In this document: positions 51,113 to 59,972 of the stretch, piece by piece
Position numbering within the stretch: position 1 is the stretch's first letter
How the letters are laid out: every line of letters begins with the position of its first letter
Origin: Pseudochryseolinea flava
Lineage (GTDB): Bacteria; Bacteroidota; Bacteroidia; Cytophagales; Cyclobacteriaceae
Length of the DNA stretch: 64,000 bases
Direction of reading: 5' to 3'
NCBI RefSeq assembly: GCF_003286915.1
Contig: NZ_QMFY01000015.1
Location: forward strand, 1-64,000
Notes under the pieces: model-generated
Told to the model about the DNA's origin: nothing
What the model saw: only the letters and a program-made list of their open reading frames with translations
The model's database searches: none
Program-made: the position numbers and the translations under genes

Positions 51113-51223
51113 ATGAATATCAAGCGAATGAATATCAAGGGAAGGTTTATATTCAATTTAATTTTTATTGCACTGTTTGCACTCATTGGACTGGTAACAT
51201 TAGTGCTTTCAATTTTCGAGTAA
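51113..51223 (+). CDS. Very small single-helix membrane protein (36 residues)
   Basis: ATG 51113 to TAA 51221 encodes a basic start (MNIKRMNIKGR) followed by one strong membrane helix (FIFNLIFIALFALIGLVTLV). Placement 59 bases after the small exported protein and the charge pattern of an inner-membrane anchor argue for a real gene. Longer relatives that I recall continue after the helix, so this may be a truncated copy. Confidence 0.5.
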   Translation: MNIKRMNIKGRFIFNLIFIALFALIGLVTLVLSIFE

Positions 51224-51569
51224 GAAACTTCCGTTCGGTTATTTGTCATCACTGCTTTGAAAAGCAGTATGTGCTTGTTGCATGCCGCGATGATGACAAC
51301 CTAACAGCAGTATTATTGCTTTTGGACGGCTTCTGTCCATATTCGTCTACAAAATCTGGACAACCATTGTGTGTTCTGGCTTCTTCACCTTGGCATTGAA
51401 GTAATGATATGCTACAGAAAAAAGTCTGTAGTTATGGATACCGAGAGAAGAGGAACGAATACCACCGAATGGCTTATCGAGCTGGTGACGTGGGCAACGT
51501 TAGGTGCATTGTGTTTTTATTTCTAAGCACAAAGCCAAAAGAAGTTAGGACAACATAAACGGAAGAGTT
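51224..51569. other. Intergenic region with one doubtful mini-ORF
   Basis: No normal gene is visible in these 346 bases. ATG 51434 to TAA 51524 encodes a 30-residue peptide with a hydrophobic end (TEWLIELVTWATLGALCFYF) that might be a micro-membrane protein. Support is weak. The rest shows short interrupted frames. Confidence 0.35.
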
Positions 51570-52016
51570 ATGGAACTGAAAAATGCAGTGGGAGGATTGG
51601 CTGGTGCAGCCGCATTAACGCTCATCAACCAAGGGGTAGCGAAATTTGATAAAGATGCTCCGAGACTAGATCTGTTAGGCATGAATGCCGTTGCAAAATT
51701 TGCAAAACCAAAGTTACCCGTATTAAAAAACTTGTTTCCATTGGCCATCGGTGGAGATCTCATCAGTAATTCGCTTTATTACGCGATGGCAAAAGGAGAT
51801 ACACAACAGTCTACTTATTTACGTGGTGCTTTACTTGGATTGGGAGCAGGGTTAGGCGCAATCACGCTGCCTCAAAAATTAGGGATGGCCAGTGGTGCCG
51901 TGTCGCGAAAAACGCAAACGAAAGTGATGACTGTTGCGTGGTACGTAATCGGAGGTTTGGTGGCTGCAGCGGCAATCAATCTACTAAACAGGGGCAACCG
52001 AGTACACACCGCCTAA
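51570..52016 (+). CDS. Uncharacterised small membrane protein
   Basis: This 148-residue glycine- and alanine-rich protein has about four hydrophobic segments (GGLAGAAALTLINQG, LFPLAIGGDLISNSLYYAM, RGALLGLGAGLGAITLP, VAWYVIGGLVAAAAINLL). I recognise no catalytic motif. Similar proteins occur in many Bacteroidota. It is preceded by about 345 non-coding bases and stands alone. Confidence 0.7.
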   Translation: MELKNAVGGLAGAAALTLINQGVAKFDKDAPRLDLLGMNAVAKFAKPKLPVLKNLFPLAIGGDLISNSLYYAMAKGDTQQSTYLRGALLGLGAGLGAITLPQKLGMASGAVSRKTQTKVMTVAWYVIGGLVAAAAINLLNRGNRVHTA

Positions 52017-52136
52017 GTAGTTGTACGTAGGCACTATGGTGTATTTTGTGGTTAAAGAAGCTATTACGACACTTCTTCAATCGAATTGCTTTTATAGCTG
52101 AGAAAATCTTTGGTTCTTTAACATAGCTTTAATCTA

Positions 52137-52526
52137 ATGTCTATAGTTATGGATCTGATGAAAATCTTCAAGACCGACACCGAGGGAATACGTCGGAGTC
52201 ACGTTAAAAATCTCGTAACGGTTGCCATGGCCGACGGCGAAGTTGATCGTGATGAGTGGAGTTTACTCGTTACAATTGCCAAACGTCTTGGTGTATCGGA
52301 AGATGAGATTACAACCATTCGCAACAATCCCGATGGCGTTCAGTTTGTGCCACCGAAAAAGTACGAAGACCGTGTTCAGCAACTGCAAGATCTAGTTTCC
52401 GTCATGACCATTGATAGCCTGATCAATCTCCGTGAACTCGAGCTTTGTAAGAAAATATCACTGCGATTAGATATTCTACCGCAGATGGTTGACGAGATAC
52501 TCGAGCGAAACTTTAGCAGAACGTAG
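52137..52526 (+). CDS. TerB-like (tellurite-resistance-type) domain protein
   Basis: This 129-residue soluble helical protein carries the TerB signature near its N-terminus (VTVAMADGEVDRDEWSLLV) and continues with helices typical of the family (IAKRLGVSEDEI). TerB-like domains act in phage, stress or metal defence assemblies or as metal-binding modules. No other ter gene is near. It ends 2 bases before the stop of the minus-strand FRG gene. ATG 52149 is an alternative start. Confidence 0.8.
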   Translation: MSIVMDLMKIFKTDTEGIRRSHVKNLVTVAMADGEVDRDEWSLLVTIAKRLGVSEDEITTIRNNPDGVQFVPPKKYEDRVQQLQDLVSVMTIDSLINLRELELCKKISLRLDILPQMVDEILERNFSRT

Positions 52527-52528
52527 TA

Positions 52529-53233
52529 CTAAGCGCCCAAGAAAATCCATTCAACATATTTGGCAAGACCATCGATGTCGGGATACATCGTGGCTGAATT
52601 CACGCCATATTGGTGTAGACGTTTCTTGCATTCTCGGAATGCACGATGTTCAATCTTTATTTTAAAAAGTCGGTTGTTGTATCGCGGATTGTGCTCGAAA
52701 GGAATAAACTTATTGTCAGGCTCTTCTTCGTGAATGGTGAACCATCCGAGCTGAGCCGAAATTCTTTTGGTGATGTGATTCGGACTGAAGATTTTTGTTC
52801 CACCAACCTTGAATGGATCAGTAGCATTATCGGCTTTTACAATATCTTCTTTGGGTACATTAAATCCCCAAACAACAGCATAGTCTTCACTTCTACTATC
52901 TTTTTCAAATATCGAAAACCACATGGCGCTCAATGGATTCTCTGACCAGTCTAAAAGACGTGTAGCCATACCGTGGTGCTGCGCAAGCGCCAACCAATCC
53001 CACCAATTTCCAGGGTAGTGATCAATGAGGTGAACGCTTCTCCGCTTAAAATCTTCAAGCATCTCTCGCTCTACCGTTCTGACATCTTGCAAATTATACC
53101 GTGCGATTTTCGGGAGTAACGGCTTATCAGAAGGTTGTCCACGGTAAAGCGTGAAAGCATCAAGCGGAATATCCATGATAATGTCTTGGTATTCGCGAAA
53201 TCCCGACACAGTAAATTCTTTATAACCTGACAT
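52529..53233 (-). CDS. FRG-domain protein
   Basis: This 234-residue protein is made of an FRG domain, named after its F/Y-R-G motif, here YRGQPSDKPLLP near residue 29. It includes the second conserved block LALAQHHGMATRLLDWSENP. FRG proteins often occur in defence islands and toxin systems and may act as nucleic-acid-related effectors, but the biochemistry is unknown. The start ATG 53233 is preferred over TTG 53251. The gene upstream on the same strand ends 14 bases earlier. Confidence 0.85.
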   Translation of the reverse strand: MSGYKEFTVSGFREYQDIIMDIPLDAFTLYRGQPSDKPLLPKIARYNLQDVRTVEREMLEDFKRRSVHLIDHYPGNWWDWLALAQHHGMATRLLDWSENPLSAMWFSIFEKDSRSEDYAVVWGFNVPKEDIVKADNATDPFKVGGTKIFSPNHITKRISAQLGWFTIHEEEPDNKFIPFEHNPRYNNRLFKIKIEHRAFRECKKRLHQYGVNSATMYPDIDGLAKYVEWIFLGA

Positions 53234-53247
53234 GGTAAGCGGATTAG

Positions 53248-53640
53248 TCAATGAATGGGAATCACAATGTCTCTTAGTCCTTGTTGACTTTCGAAATTGA
53301 AAATCAGTTTTCGTATTGGTTTAAACGAGTGGGCATTAACCTTCACGATGTGTGCTTTGTTAAAAGCATTCACACCAGTGTACCGTTCGTGAAAAATAAT
53401 TGTGTTCCCTTCGACAATAGAAACATTGACAGGTGCTGTAGTTTTAAAGAACTCGACTTGCGAAGGTATTGATGATGTTATCTCCAAATATAAACTGTCG
53501 CCAGGGTGTACGGTTATTCCCGTCTTCTCTTGTAGAATATTGGCGGAACCCGCATGTACCAGCACAGCTTGCATGATGATTTCTTGTGGAAACAAGTAAA
53601 CGGTCATTTGAGCGATAAGCAGAATGAGTGTAAATCCCAT
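53248..53640 (-). CDS. Uncharacterised protein with N-terminal membrane segment
   Basis: This 130-residue protein has a hydrophobic N-terminus (MGFTLILLIAQMTVYLF), probably a signal or anchor, followed by a beta-rich domain. No family is recognised. Its stop lies 14 bases before the FRG gene start, so the two probably form a unit and it may be an envelope-side partner of the FRG protein. Confidence 0.65.
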   Translation of the reverse strand: MGFTLILLIAQMTVYLFPQEIIMQAVLVHAGSANILQEKTGITVHPGDSLYLEITSSIPSQVEFFKTTAPVNVSIVEGNTIIFHERYTGVNAFNKAHIVKVNAHSFKPIRKLIFNFESQQGLRDIVIPIH

Positions 53641-53763
53641 AGTATTAAAGATAAGTTAATTTGGCGATCTGTAAATCACTTGAAGGATAGAAAAGGGATG
53701 GCCCATTGGCGTTCATGAAAGTGGCACTTATTTTTGGTTACTCCCGATGTTAAAAGCTACAGT

Positions 53764-54054
53764 ATGAAAAATCTAGTTTACAATTTGAATAGTGTTGAAG
53801 CATCTTATGGTGAATCAACATTGACATCTGTAGTTCAAATTTTTGAACGCCTCGATGAGATTCACAAACAGTTAAAACAACAAGATCAAGAACCACTCAA
53901 CGACTTCTTGAAAGAGGAGTACACTGGCCGACTTGAGAAATTGTTAGAACTGAATATGCGTATTCAACATGAGCTGCAAGCACAAGAAGAATTGATTCAA
54001 AGAACCCGTGCAAATCTTCAGGTTTCGAAAAACCATTTGTTAAGTCCCCGGTAG
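53764..54054 (+). CDS. Uncharacterised small coiled-coil protein
   Basis: This 96-residue, strongly helical protein is rich in Gln, Glu and Leu (IFERLDEIHKQLKQQDQEPL, LNMRIQHELQAQEELIQRTR). It probably forms a coiled coil. There is no membrane segment or known domain. ATG 53764 is chosen over an upstream GTG-type start. Its end overlaps the MscS gene tail to tail by 15 bases. Confidence 0.6.
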   Translation: MKNLVYNLNSVEASYGESTLTSVVQIFERLDEIHKQLKQQDQEPLNDFLKEEYTGRLEKLLELNMRIQHELQAQEELIQRTRANLQVSKNHLLSPR

Positions 54055-54834
54055 TTTTAAACCTGCTTTCTTTAAGTCGTCTACTAAGTTCTTTTGAAAT
54101 TGGAGTTTCAATTGGTTGTGGTTTAACGCTTCGACCCACGCATGAATCATAATCTTGTATCCGTCTGGATCGAGTACAGATACGCCAACATAAGGAGCAG
54201 GGTCATCTCGCAATTCAGCACAATGCTTTACGCAATTTTTTACGACTGCCGTGACTTGCTGTAAATCGATGCCGAAAGAGAATTTCATTTCTACCTCCAT
54301 TCTTCGAATACCTTGTCTGCTGATATTCACAATCACCTCATTCGACAGCTTACTGTTAGGGATAATCACCGTACGATTATCTTGCGTGGTGATAATGGTG
54401 TAAAATATTTCTATTGAATCAACTATCCCATCTTGTCCTTGTGCGATGATATTGTCGCCGACGCGAAAGGGCTTCAATAAAAGAATCAAAATTCCTCCCG
54501 TGAAGTTTTGAAGTGTTCCTGAAAGCGCGAGACCAGCCGCCACACCAAACGATGTTACAATCGCCGTAAAGATTGTCATCTTTACACTAAGGATTTGCAG
54601 CACAACGATCAGCAACAGTATTTGAAGAATCGTGGCAATAAAACTTTGTAGGAATGGGCGTATCGACTGAGATACTTCACGACGCTCCATGCTGTTGTGA
54701 ATCCACCGCTTTAAAATGCGGATAATCCACTGTCCGAGAAAAAAGATAATAAGTGCTACAAGAATAGACGGCCCGTGTGCTTCCAACCAACGAAAGCCCA
54801 TGAGTGATAAATTCTCTAAATCAAATTTCTTCAT
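54040..54834 (-). CDS. Small-conductance mechanosensitive channel (MscS family)
   Basis: This 264-residue protein has three membrane helices. The pore-lining third helix is FGVAAGLALSGTLQNFTGGI, with the Gly/Ala pattern of MscS, followed by the beta domain (FRVGDNIIAQGQDGIVDSIE) and VIIPNSKLSNEVIVN. It opens under membrane tension and releases solutes on osmotic downshock. It stands alone on the minus strand opposite the glycosyltransferase operon. Confidence 0.93.
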   Translation of the reverse strand: MKKFDLENLSLMGFRWLEAHGPSILVALIIFFLGQWIIRILKRWIHNSMERREVSQSIRPFLQSFIATILQILLLIVVLQILSVKMTIFTAIVTSFGVAAGLALSGTLQNFTGGILILLLKPFRVGDNIIAQGQDGIVDSIEIFYTIITTQDNRTVIIPNSKLSNEVIVNISRQGIRRMEVEMKFSFGIDLQQVTAVVKNCVKHCAELRDDPAPYVGVSVLDPDGYKIMIHAWVEALNHNQLKLQFQKNLVDDLKKAGLKLPGT

Positions 54835-55037
54835 GTCTTGATATTGTTACGAGTTGATGTGTTTACTTTTTCGATTTCTAATCGCGTACCTGCGCAAAAT
54901 GAACGTGATTGCCTTGGTGACAATACAGAAATGCTTCTCGTCTGTAGGTTAAGTGGAAGGAGTACCCCATCTACACAGACATGCAGCTGGCATGGATAGA
55001 AGAAAAATGTAGGCATTTGATTTCAATCCGTGTTGTT

Positions 55038-56117
55038 ATGAAGAAGTTACGAATTGCTCAAGTTGCGCCCTTATATGAAAGTGTGCCCCCAAAATTGTAT
55101 GGTGGCACGGAGAGAATAGTTTCCTTTCTAACGGAAGCATTAATTAGCATGGGGCACGATGTCACCTTATACGCGAGCGGAGATTCACTTACCGACGCAC
55201 GACTGATACCCGTGATTCCTGCTGCACTAAGGCTTGATCCGAACAAAGTGGATCAAATTGCCCCGCACATAACGATGGTGCAAATGGTGCAGAACGATAG
55301 GCGGGAGTATGACATCATTCATTACCATATCGACTATTTACATTTTCCTGTTTCCCATTGTTCTAAGAAACCTCATCTGACGACGCTTCATGGGCGGCTA
55401 AATATTCCGGAGCTTCAAGCCCTTTACAACATCTATCGGGAAGTGCCGGTGGTGTCTATTTCAAATTCACAACGTATTCCGCTCCAGCAGGCACATTGGA
55501 CCGATACGGTGTATCATGGGTTGCCAGAGAATCTTTTTAAACCTGTTTACACGCCGGGCCATTATTTGGCTTTTCTCGGACGCATATCCCCCGAGAAAGG
55601 GCTAGACGATGCCATTGAGATAGCGAAACGTGTAGGCATACCGTTGAAGATTGCCGCAAAGATTGAAGGTGCGGACCAAGGCTACTTTCAGAATGTGATT
55701 GAACCGTTGCTAGATCACCCACTGATAGAATTTATCGGCGAAGTTAACGAGAGCGAAAAACAATCCTTCATTGGTAATGCGATTGCCCTTTTGTTTCCCA
55801 TCAAATGGCCGGAACCATTCGGTTTGGTAATGATTGAATCACTTGCTTGCGCCACACCTGTAGTAGCGTATGCCAGTGGTAGTGTCCCAGAGATTCTCAC
55901 CAGTGGTGTAGATAGTTTTATCGTGAATGATTTAGCGGGAGCCGTTGCATGTATTGACAATATTAAAACGATTGACCGTCATTCATGCAGGGCGTCATTT
56001 GATCGCAGATTCACAGCGAAGCAAATGGCAGAAAATTACCTGAAAGTTTACCAGGAAGTAATTGCATCGAAAAAGGAATCTTTAATCATAAAAGAAACCG
56101 ACCATGAGTATAATTGA
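55038..56117 (+). CDS. GT4-type glycosyltransferase
   Basis: This 359-residue GT-B enzyme has the N-terminal glycine-rich acceptor loop LYGGTERIVSFLTEAL near residue 22, LGRISPEKGLDDAIEIAK at the start of the C-terminal domain, and the E-x7-E motif PEPFGLVMIESLACATPVVA. It uses a nucleotide sugar to build a glycan, glycolipid or compatible solute. Its gene overlaps the debranching-type enzyme gene by 14 bases, so the products probably act in the same pathway. ATG 55038 gives the normal MKKLRIAQVAPLYES start. Confidence 0.9.
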   Translation: MKKLRIAQVAPLYESVPPKLYGGTERIVSFLTEALISMGHDVTLYASGDSLTDARLIPVIPAALRLDPNKVDQIAPHITMVQMVQNDRREYDIIHYHIDYLHFPVSHCSKKPHLTTLHGRLNIPELQALYNIYREVPVVSISNSQRIPLQQAHWTDTVYHGLPENLFKPVYTPGHYLAFLGRISPEKGLDDAIEIAKRVGIPLKIAAKIEGADQGYFQNVIEPLLDHPLIEFIGEVNESEKQSFIGNAIALLFPIKWPEPFGLVMIESLACATPVVAYASGSVPEILTSGVDSFIVNDLAGAVACIDNIKTIDRHSCRASFDRRFTAKQMAENYLKVYQEVIASKKESLIIKETDHEYN

Positions 56118-58287
56118 AATTGAAAGTCAATTTTATATCCTTGCCACATCATCCTTCGCAGATGATAGAACTGTTGTGCTCAAACAAGGTGATACTTTTG
56201 CAATCTTAGATCGATTTGGAGATGTTCATCCGATTGGAACGGGCACGCAAGGTATTTTTCATGAAGATACGCGATACATTTCGCGGATGGAACTCTCCAT
56301 CAACGGCCAACGTCCGATGTTGCTGAGCTCTAGTCCGCGAGAAGACAATCAAATGTTTATCGTTGACCTGACCAACCCTGATTTTCAAACAACCACAGGG
56401 CGGTTAATTCAACGCGGTACGTTGCACATCATGCGTTCAAAGTTTTTATGGCAAGGTGCATGTCATGAGAAAATCAAAATTGTGAATTATGGCCTAGAAG
56501 CTGTGGACTTTACATTGGAGATGAAGTTCAACGCAGATTTTACGGACATCTTTGAAGTACGCGGGATTCACCGAACGAAGAAAGGAAAGCAACGCACACC
56601 GAAGCAGGATGAAGGTATGCTCAAATTTGTCTATGAAGGCCTCGATAACACGAACCGGATTACAACCATTCAATTTGCTCAACCTCCGGAATCATTTTCA
56701 ACAAAGTCTGCGTCCTACAAATTTCATTTGCTACCGCGACAAGAGACAGATATCGAAGTGAACGTTGGTTTTGGCAAAGAGAAGAACGTAACAGAACTGC
56801 TTGGATTTGATGTTGCGCGAAACAACATGAATGCATATATGGAAAAGACCCGGCAGTATTGTGCCGATGTGTTTACAAGCAATGCGCAGTTCAATGACTG
56901 GATTAATAGATCGAAGTCTGACTTAATTACCATGGCGACACCGACGCCACATGGGCTTTATCCCTACGCTGGAGTGCCGTGGTTCAGTACACCTTTTGGG
57001 CGCGACGGCATCATCACAGCGCTGGAGTGTTTGTGGGTTGAGCCGGAACTAGCTAAGGGCGTGTTGCAATACTTGGCATTTACACAGGCGAAATCGTTTA
57101 ACGATTTTCAAGATGCAGAGCCCGGCAAGATATTTCATGAAACGCGCGGCGGAGAAATGTCGGCATTGGGAGAGGTACCGTTCGAAATGTATTATGGTAC
57201 GATCGATGCGACACCACTCTTTGTGATTCTAGCAGGTGCATATTTAGAACGAACAGGGGATTTTGCGCTGGTTAGAAATATTTGGCCAAATATTGAGCGG
57301 GCGTTAGCGTGGATTGACCAGTATGGCGATATCGATGGTGATGGTTTCGTTGAATACAAAACCAAGTCGGAGAAGGGGTTGACCAATCAAGGCTGGAAAG
57401 ATTCTCAAGATTCTGTCTTTTATGAAGCGGGAGAGTTGGCGTCCGATCCCATTGCTTTGTGCGAAGTACAGGCCTATGTATATGACGCAAAGGCAAAGGC
57501 CGCGTGGATCGCTGAGCTTTTAGGTCTCGAAGACGTCGCTGCGAAATTGAAGAAAGAAGCGGAAGCGTTTAAAGAAAAATTCAACCAAGTTTTTTGGTCT
57601 GAAACGAAGCAAACTTATGTGTTGGCGTTAGATGGAAAGAAGAACCCTTGTAATGTACTTTCATCAAATGCGGGTCATTGTTTATTCTCAGGTATTGCAA
57701 CGCCTGAACGTGCACGTTTGGTAGCGTGGAATTTATTAAGTGAGTCGATGTTCTCAGGATGGGGAGTTCGTACAATTGCCACGACGGAAGCGCGATACAA
57801 CCCGATGTCTTATCACAACGGATCCATTTGGCCGCATGACAATGCGATGATTGCGTATGGTTTTTCAAGGTACAATCTTCAACGTGAAGTGAAGCGATTG
57901 CTCACCGGTATGTTCGATACTGCAGTAGCCATGGATGATCAAAGATTGCCTGAGTTATTCTGTGGATTCGAACGTAGAAAAGCACAAGCGCCAACAGCTT
58001 ACCCCGTAGCGTGTTCGCCACAAGCATGGTCTGTGGGAGCGGTCTTCCTAATGTTACAGGCTTCACTTGGTATGAAGATCAATGCGCTCACCAACACCAT
58101 TACATTTTGTCATCCTGTGCTACCAGACTTTTTGCAAGAGGTCACCATCACCAATATTCGCATCAACGATAGACAAATAATCTTGCAAGTACGGAAAGGG
58201 AAAGAAGGTATAGAAGTGAATTTATTGACACCAGGAACAGATGTGACGATCGATCTTCAGACAGAAACGATGTTGGAACCGGTGTAA
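56104..58287 (+). CDS. Amylo-alpha-1,6-glucosidase / glycogen debranching-like enzyme
   Basis: This 727-residue cytosolic protein has an N-terminal glycogen-debranching beta domain at about 20-220 (FAILDRFGDVHPIGTGTQGI, FHEDTRYISRMEL) and a GH15/GH63-like (alpha/alpha)6 barrel at about 270-700. GVPWFSTPFGRDGI and GLTNQGWKDSQDSVF contain probable catalytic acids, and NGSIWPHDNAMIAYG is typical of the group. It should hydrolyse alpha-glucosidic bonds of glycogen-like or solute glucosides. Tight linkage to the glycosyltransferase suggests a storage or osmoprotectant glycan. Confidence 0.9.
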   Translation: MSIIEIESQFYILATSSFADDRTVVLKQGDTFAILDRFGDVHPIGTGTQGIFHEDTRYISRMELSINGQRPMLLSSSPREDNQMFIVDLTNPDFQTTTGRLIQRGTLHIMRSKFLWQGACHEKIKIVNYGLEAVDFTLEMKFNADFTDIFEVRGIHRTKKGKQRTPKQDEGMLKFVYEGLDNTNRITTIQFAQPPESFSTKSASYKFHLLPRQETDIEVNVGFGKEKNVTELLGFDVARNNMNAYMEKTRQYCADVFTSNAQFNDWINRSKSDLITMATPTPHGLYPYAGVPWFSTPFGRDGIITALECLWVEPELAKGVLQYLAFTQAKSFNDFQDAEPGKIFHETRGGEMSALGEVPFEMYYGTIDATPLFVILAGAYLERTGDFALVRNIWPNIERALAWIDQYGDIDGDGFVEYKTKSEKGLTNQGWKDSQDSVFYEAGELASDPIALCEVQAYVYDAKAKAAWIAELLGLEDVAAKLKKEAEAFKEKFNQVFWSETKQTYVLALDGKKNPCNVLSSNAGHCLFSGIATPERARLVAWNLLSESMFSGWGVRTIATTEARYNPMSYHNGSIWPHDNAMIAYGFSRYNLQREVKRLLTGMFDTAVAMDDQRLPELFCGFERRKAQAPTAYPVACSPQAWSVGAVFLMLQASLGMKINALTNTITFCHPVLPDFLQEVTITNIRINDRQIILQVRKGKEGIEVNLLTPGTDVTIDLQTETMLEPV

Positions 58288-58337
58288 CTTGAAATGATAA
58301 GGCATTAGAATTTTATGTTCAGAAAATCAAAACTAAA

Positions 58338-58345
58338 AAGGAGGT
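58338..58345 (+). promoter_or_regulatory. Strong Shine-Dalgarno sequence
   Basis: AAGGAGGT stands 4 bases before ATG 58350. A perfect anti-16S match is exceptional in this window, where other genes have none, as usual in Bacteroidota. Confidence 0.7.
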
Positions 58346-58349
58346 AATT

Positions 58350-58631
58350 ATGGCGACGAGTTTAGAAACATTAACATCAGAGGTAGAAAACTACAATACA
58401 GAACATCGCGAAGGCCGTGTGGCGAGAGCGATTGAAGAGCAAACAGCAAAACTTCCGTCGGATGTGTTTTTATGGACATCCGTTGGTGCAATGGCCGGAG
58501 CACTTACATTGAAATTGCTGAAGAAGGATCACCTTGCATTGTTCGTTGGACAATGGGCTGCACCGTTCCTACTATTGGGCATATATAATAAACTTGTAAA
58601 ACTTGAAGGTCACGATAAGCAAGACGCATAA
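58350..58631 (+). CDS. Small membrane protein with strong ribosome binding site
   Basis: This 93-residue protein has a polar N-terminal half (VENYNTEHREGRVARAIEEQ) and two hydrophobic segments (FLWTSVGAMAGALTL, WAAPFLLLGIYNKLV). It has no recognised family name; similar small proteins exist in Bacteroidota. It follows the debranching-type enzyme after 62 bases and is closed by a terminator, so it may be the last gene of that operon or a separate highly expressed one. Confidence 0.7.
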   Translation: MATSLETLTSEVENYNTEHREGRVARAIEEQTAKLPSDVFLWTSVGAMAGALTLKLLKKDHLALFVGQWAAPFLLLGIYNKLVKLEGHDKQDA

Positions 58632-58658
58632 TACTACGTCTGCAATATGGAAAAACAA

Positions 58659-58687
58659 AACAGCCCGGACGTGCGTCACGGGCTGTT
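58659..58687. terminator. Bidirectional Rho-independent terminator
   Basis: AACAGCCCG at 58659-58667 is perfectly complementary to CGGGCTGTT at 58679-58687. It is followed by ATCTTTT on the plus strand and by TTTGTTTTT on the minus strand. It separates the convergent genes at 58350 and 58720. Confidence 0.88.
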
Positions 58688-58719
58688 ATCTTTTGGTTGA
58701 TTAGGGGTCGCGCAAAATA

Positions 58720-59784
58720 TCACATCGCGCCGAACTGCTTCAGAAATTTTTCTGAATTCGCACGCACATTAGCAGGAGGGTTAAGGCTCAACGATTTTTT
58801 AAAATTCTTAATCGCATTTTCTTTATCACCTTTCGTCGCATAAGCTTCACCCAAGCTATCCCAGGCATTGGCGCTCTTGGGGAATCGCGTCGTGTTTAAA
58901 GCGAGTATATCGATTGCTTTGTTTACATCACCTTGTCCCATCAATTGATATCCATAGACATTAAGTTCTGCCTCTGTGGCCATCGCCATGGCTTCCTTCA
59001 ATAGTTTTTCACCTTCATCGTTTTTGCCTGTTTTCTTCAGTAAATCAGCCTTCGTGCGCAGCGTAGGAAAAGATTTGTTTTGTGCGATTGCTTGATCAAT
59101 CCAATTAAGTGCCTGAGGCAAGTTAATGTTGTTTTGCAGTGCATAGTTTGCAGCACTTGCATAACCTTGCCATGTGAATCCGGTTACACTCTTCAACTCT
59201 TCCGTTGCATTTGCCATGACAATATCATCTACTGCGAACTCGATCTTAACAGGGAATTGTTTTTTCTCCCAATTGAGCATGAGCTCACAGTTATTCTTCG
59301 CGATATTTCCGAACTCGATACTTAACAACTCTTCATGAGCAATGTCGCGGAGCTGTATTTTGGCGCGTAGTTGATCTTGTTTCGCGTCGTACCAAAAGCT
59401 TCCCCATGAGCGATAGTCTTTTGATAGAATGACTTCACCGGTATTGTCTTGGTTGATGACAAAGAATAAACCATAAGAGCCAGCGGATACATCTTTTCCT
59501 TCTACTTTGACTGGATGCGAAAAGGTTATCACCGTGTTTTCATTCGCGCCAGCACGCCAAGGAGCTTCATTCCCGGAGCCGAAACCTTGTTTATTCCAGC
59601 CATAAGGTACCAGCGCACCCCATACTTGTCGACCTTTTACTGCGGGGCGCGAGTAGTCTACGTTGATTTTCGAAATGCCAATGGTTTGTGAAACAGATGC
59701 TGCCGGACTTGCAGGTCGCGGCGTCGTAATGCCTTGTGCATGAAGCAAACAATTGACCAGTGAAACCAAAGCCATGGTGATCAC
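58720..59784 (-). CDS. DUF2911 protein with TPR repeats; start disturbed by a probable one-base loss
   Basis: This protein has about 354 residues: a DUF2911 domain at about 30-185 (INVDYSRPAVKGRQVWGALV, APWRAGANENTVITFSHPV, SYGLFFVIN) and tetratricopeptide repeats at about 200-350. It is exported, but the readable start (GTG 59784 or ATG 59775) gives a signal lacking basic residues. A natural signal (MKKITPLLVITMALVS) would appear if the A6 run after ATG 59807 had seven As. So either translation starts at GTG/ATG or a frameshift or read error is present. The function of DUF2911 is unknown. Confidence 0.85.
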   Translation of the reverse strand: MITMALVSLVNCLLHAQGITTPRPASPAASVSQTIGISKINVDYSRPAVKGRQVWGALVPYGWNKQGFGSGNEAPWRAGANENTVITFSHPVKVEGKDVSAGSYGLFFVINQDNTGEVILSKDYRSWGSFWYDAKQDQLRAKIQLRDIAHEELLSIEFGNIAKNNCELMLNWEKKQFPVKIEFAVDDIVMANATEELKSVTGFTWQGYASAANYALQNNINLPQALNWIDQAIAQNKSFPTLRTKADLLKKTGKNDEGEKLLKEAMAMATEAELNVYGYQLMGQGDVNKAIDILALNTTRFPKSANAWDSLGEAYATKGDKENAIKNFKKSLSLNPPANVRANSEKFLKQFGAM

Positions 59785-59972
59785 CAGGAGGGGAGTGATT
59801 TTTTCATAGTAGTGTTAGGTTTCAATGAATCTACGGGTAACATTCATGACCATCAACACTTCCGAGGATGAACGCGTTTAATCACGCTAAGCGGTTTAGA
59901 AATGTTGTTAGTGGTAAACGAATGAATAAATTCTTCGAAAGTCGCTATTGCGCTGCGATAATTTTGTTCCCG

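Noticed and set aside
51082-51399. A 105-codon open frame over the 36-residue membrane protein
   Set aside because: Its translation has poor composition, with an excess of Cys, His and Phe and no pattern, while the frame at 51113 gives a clean basic start and membrane helix.
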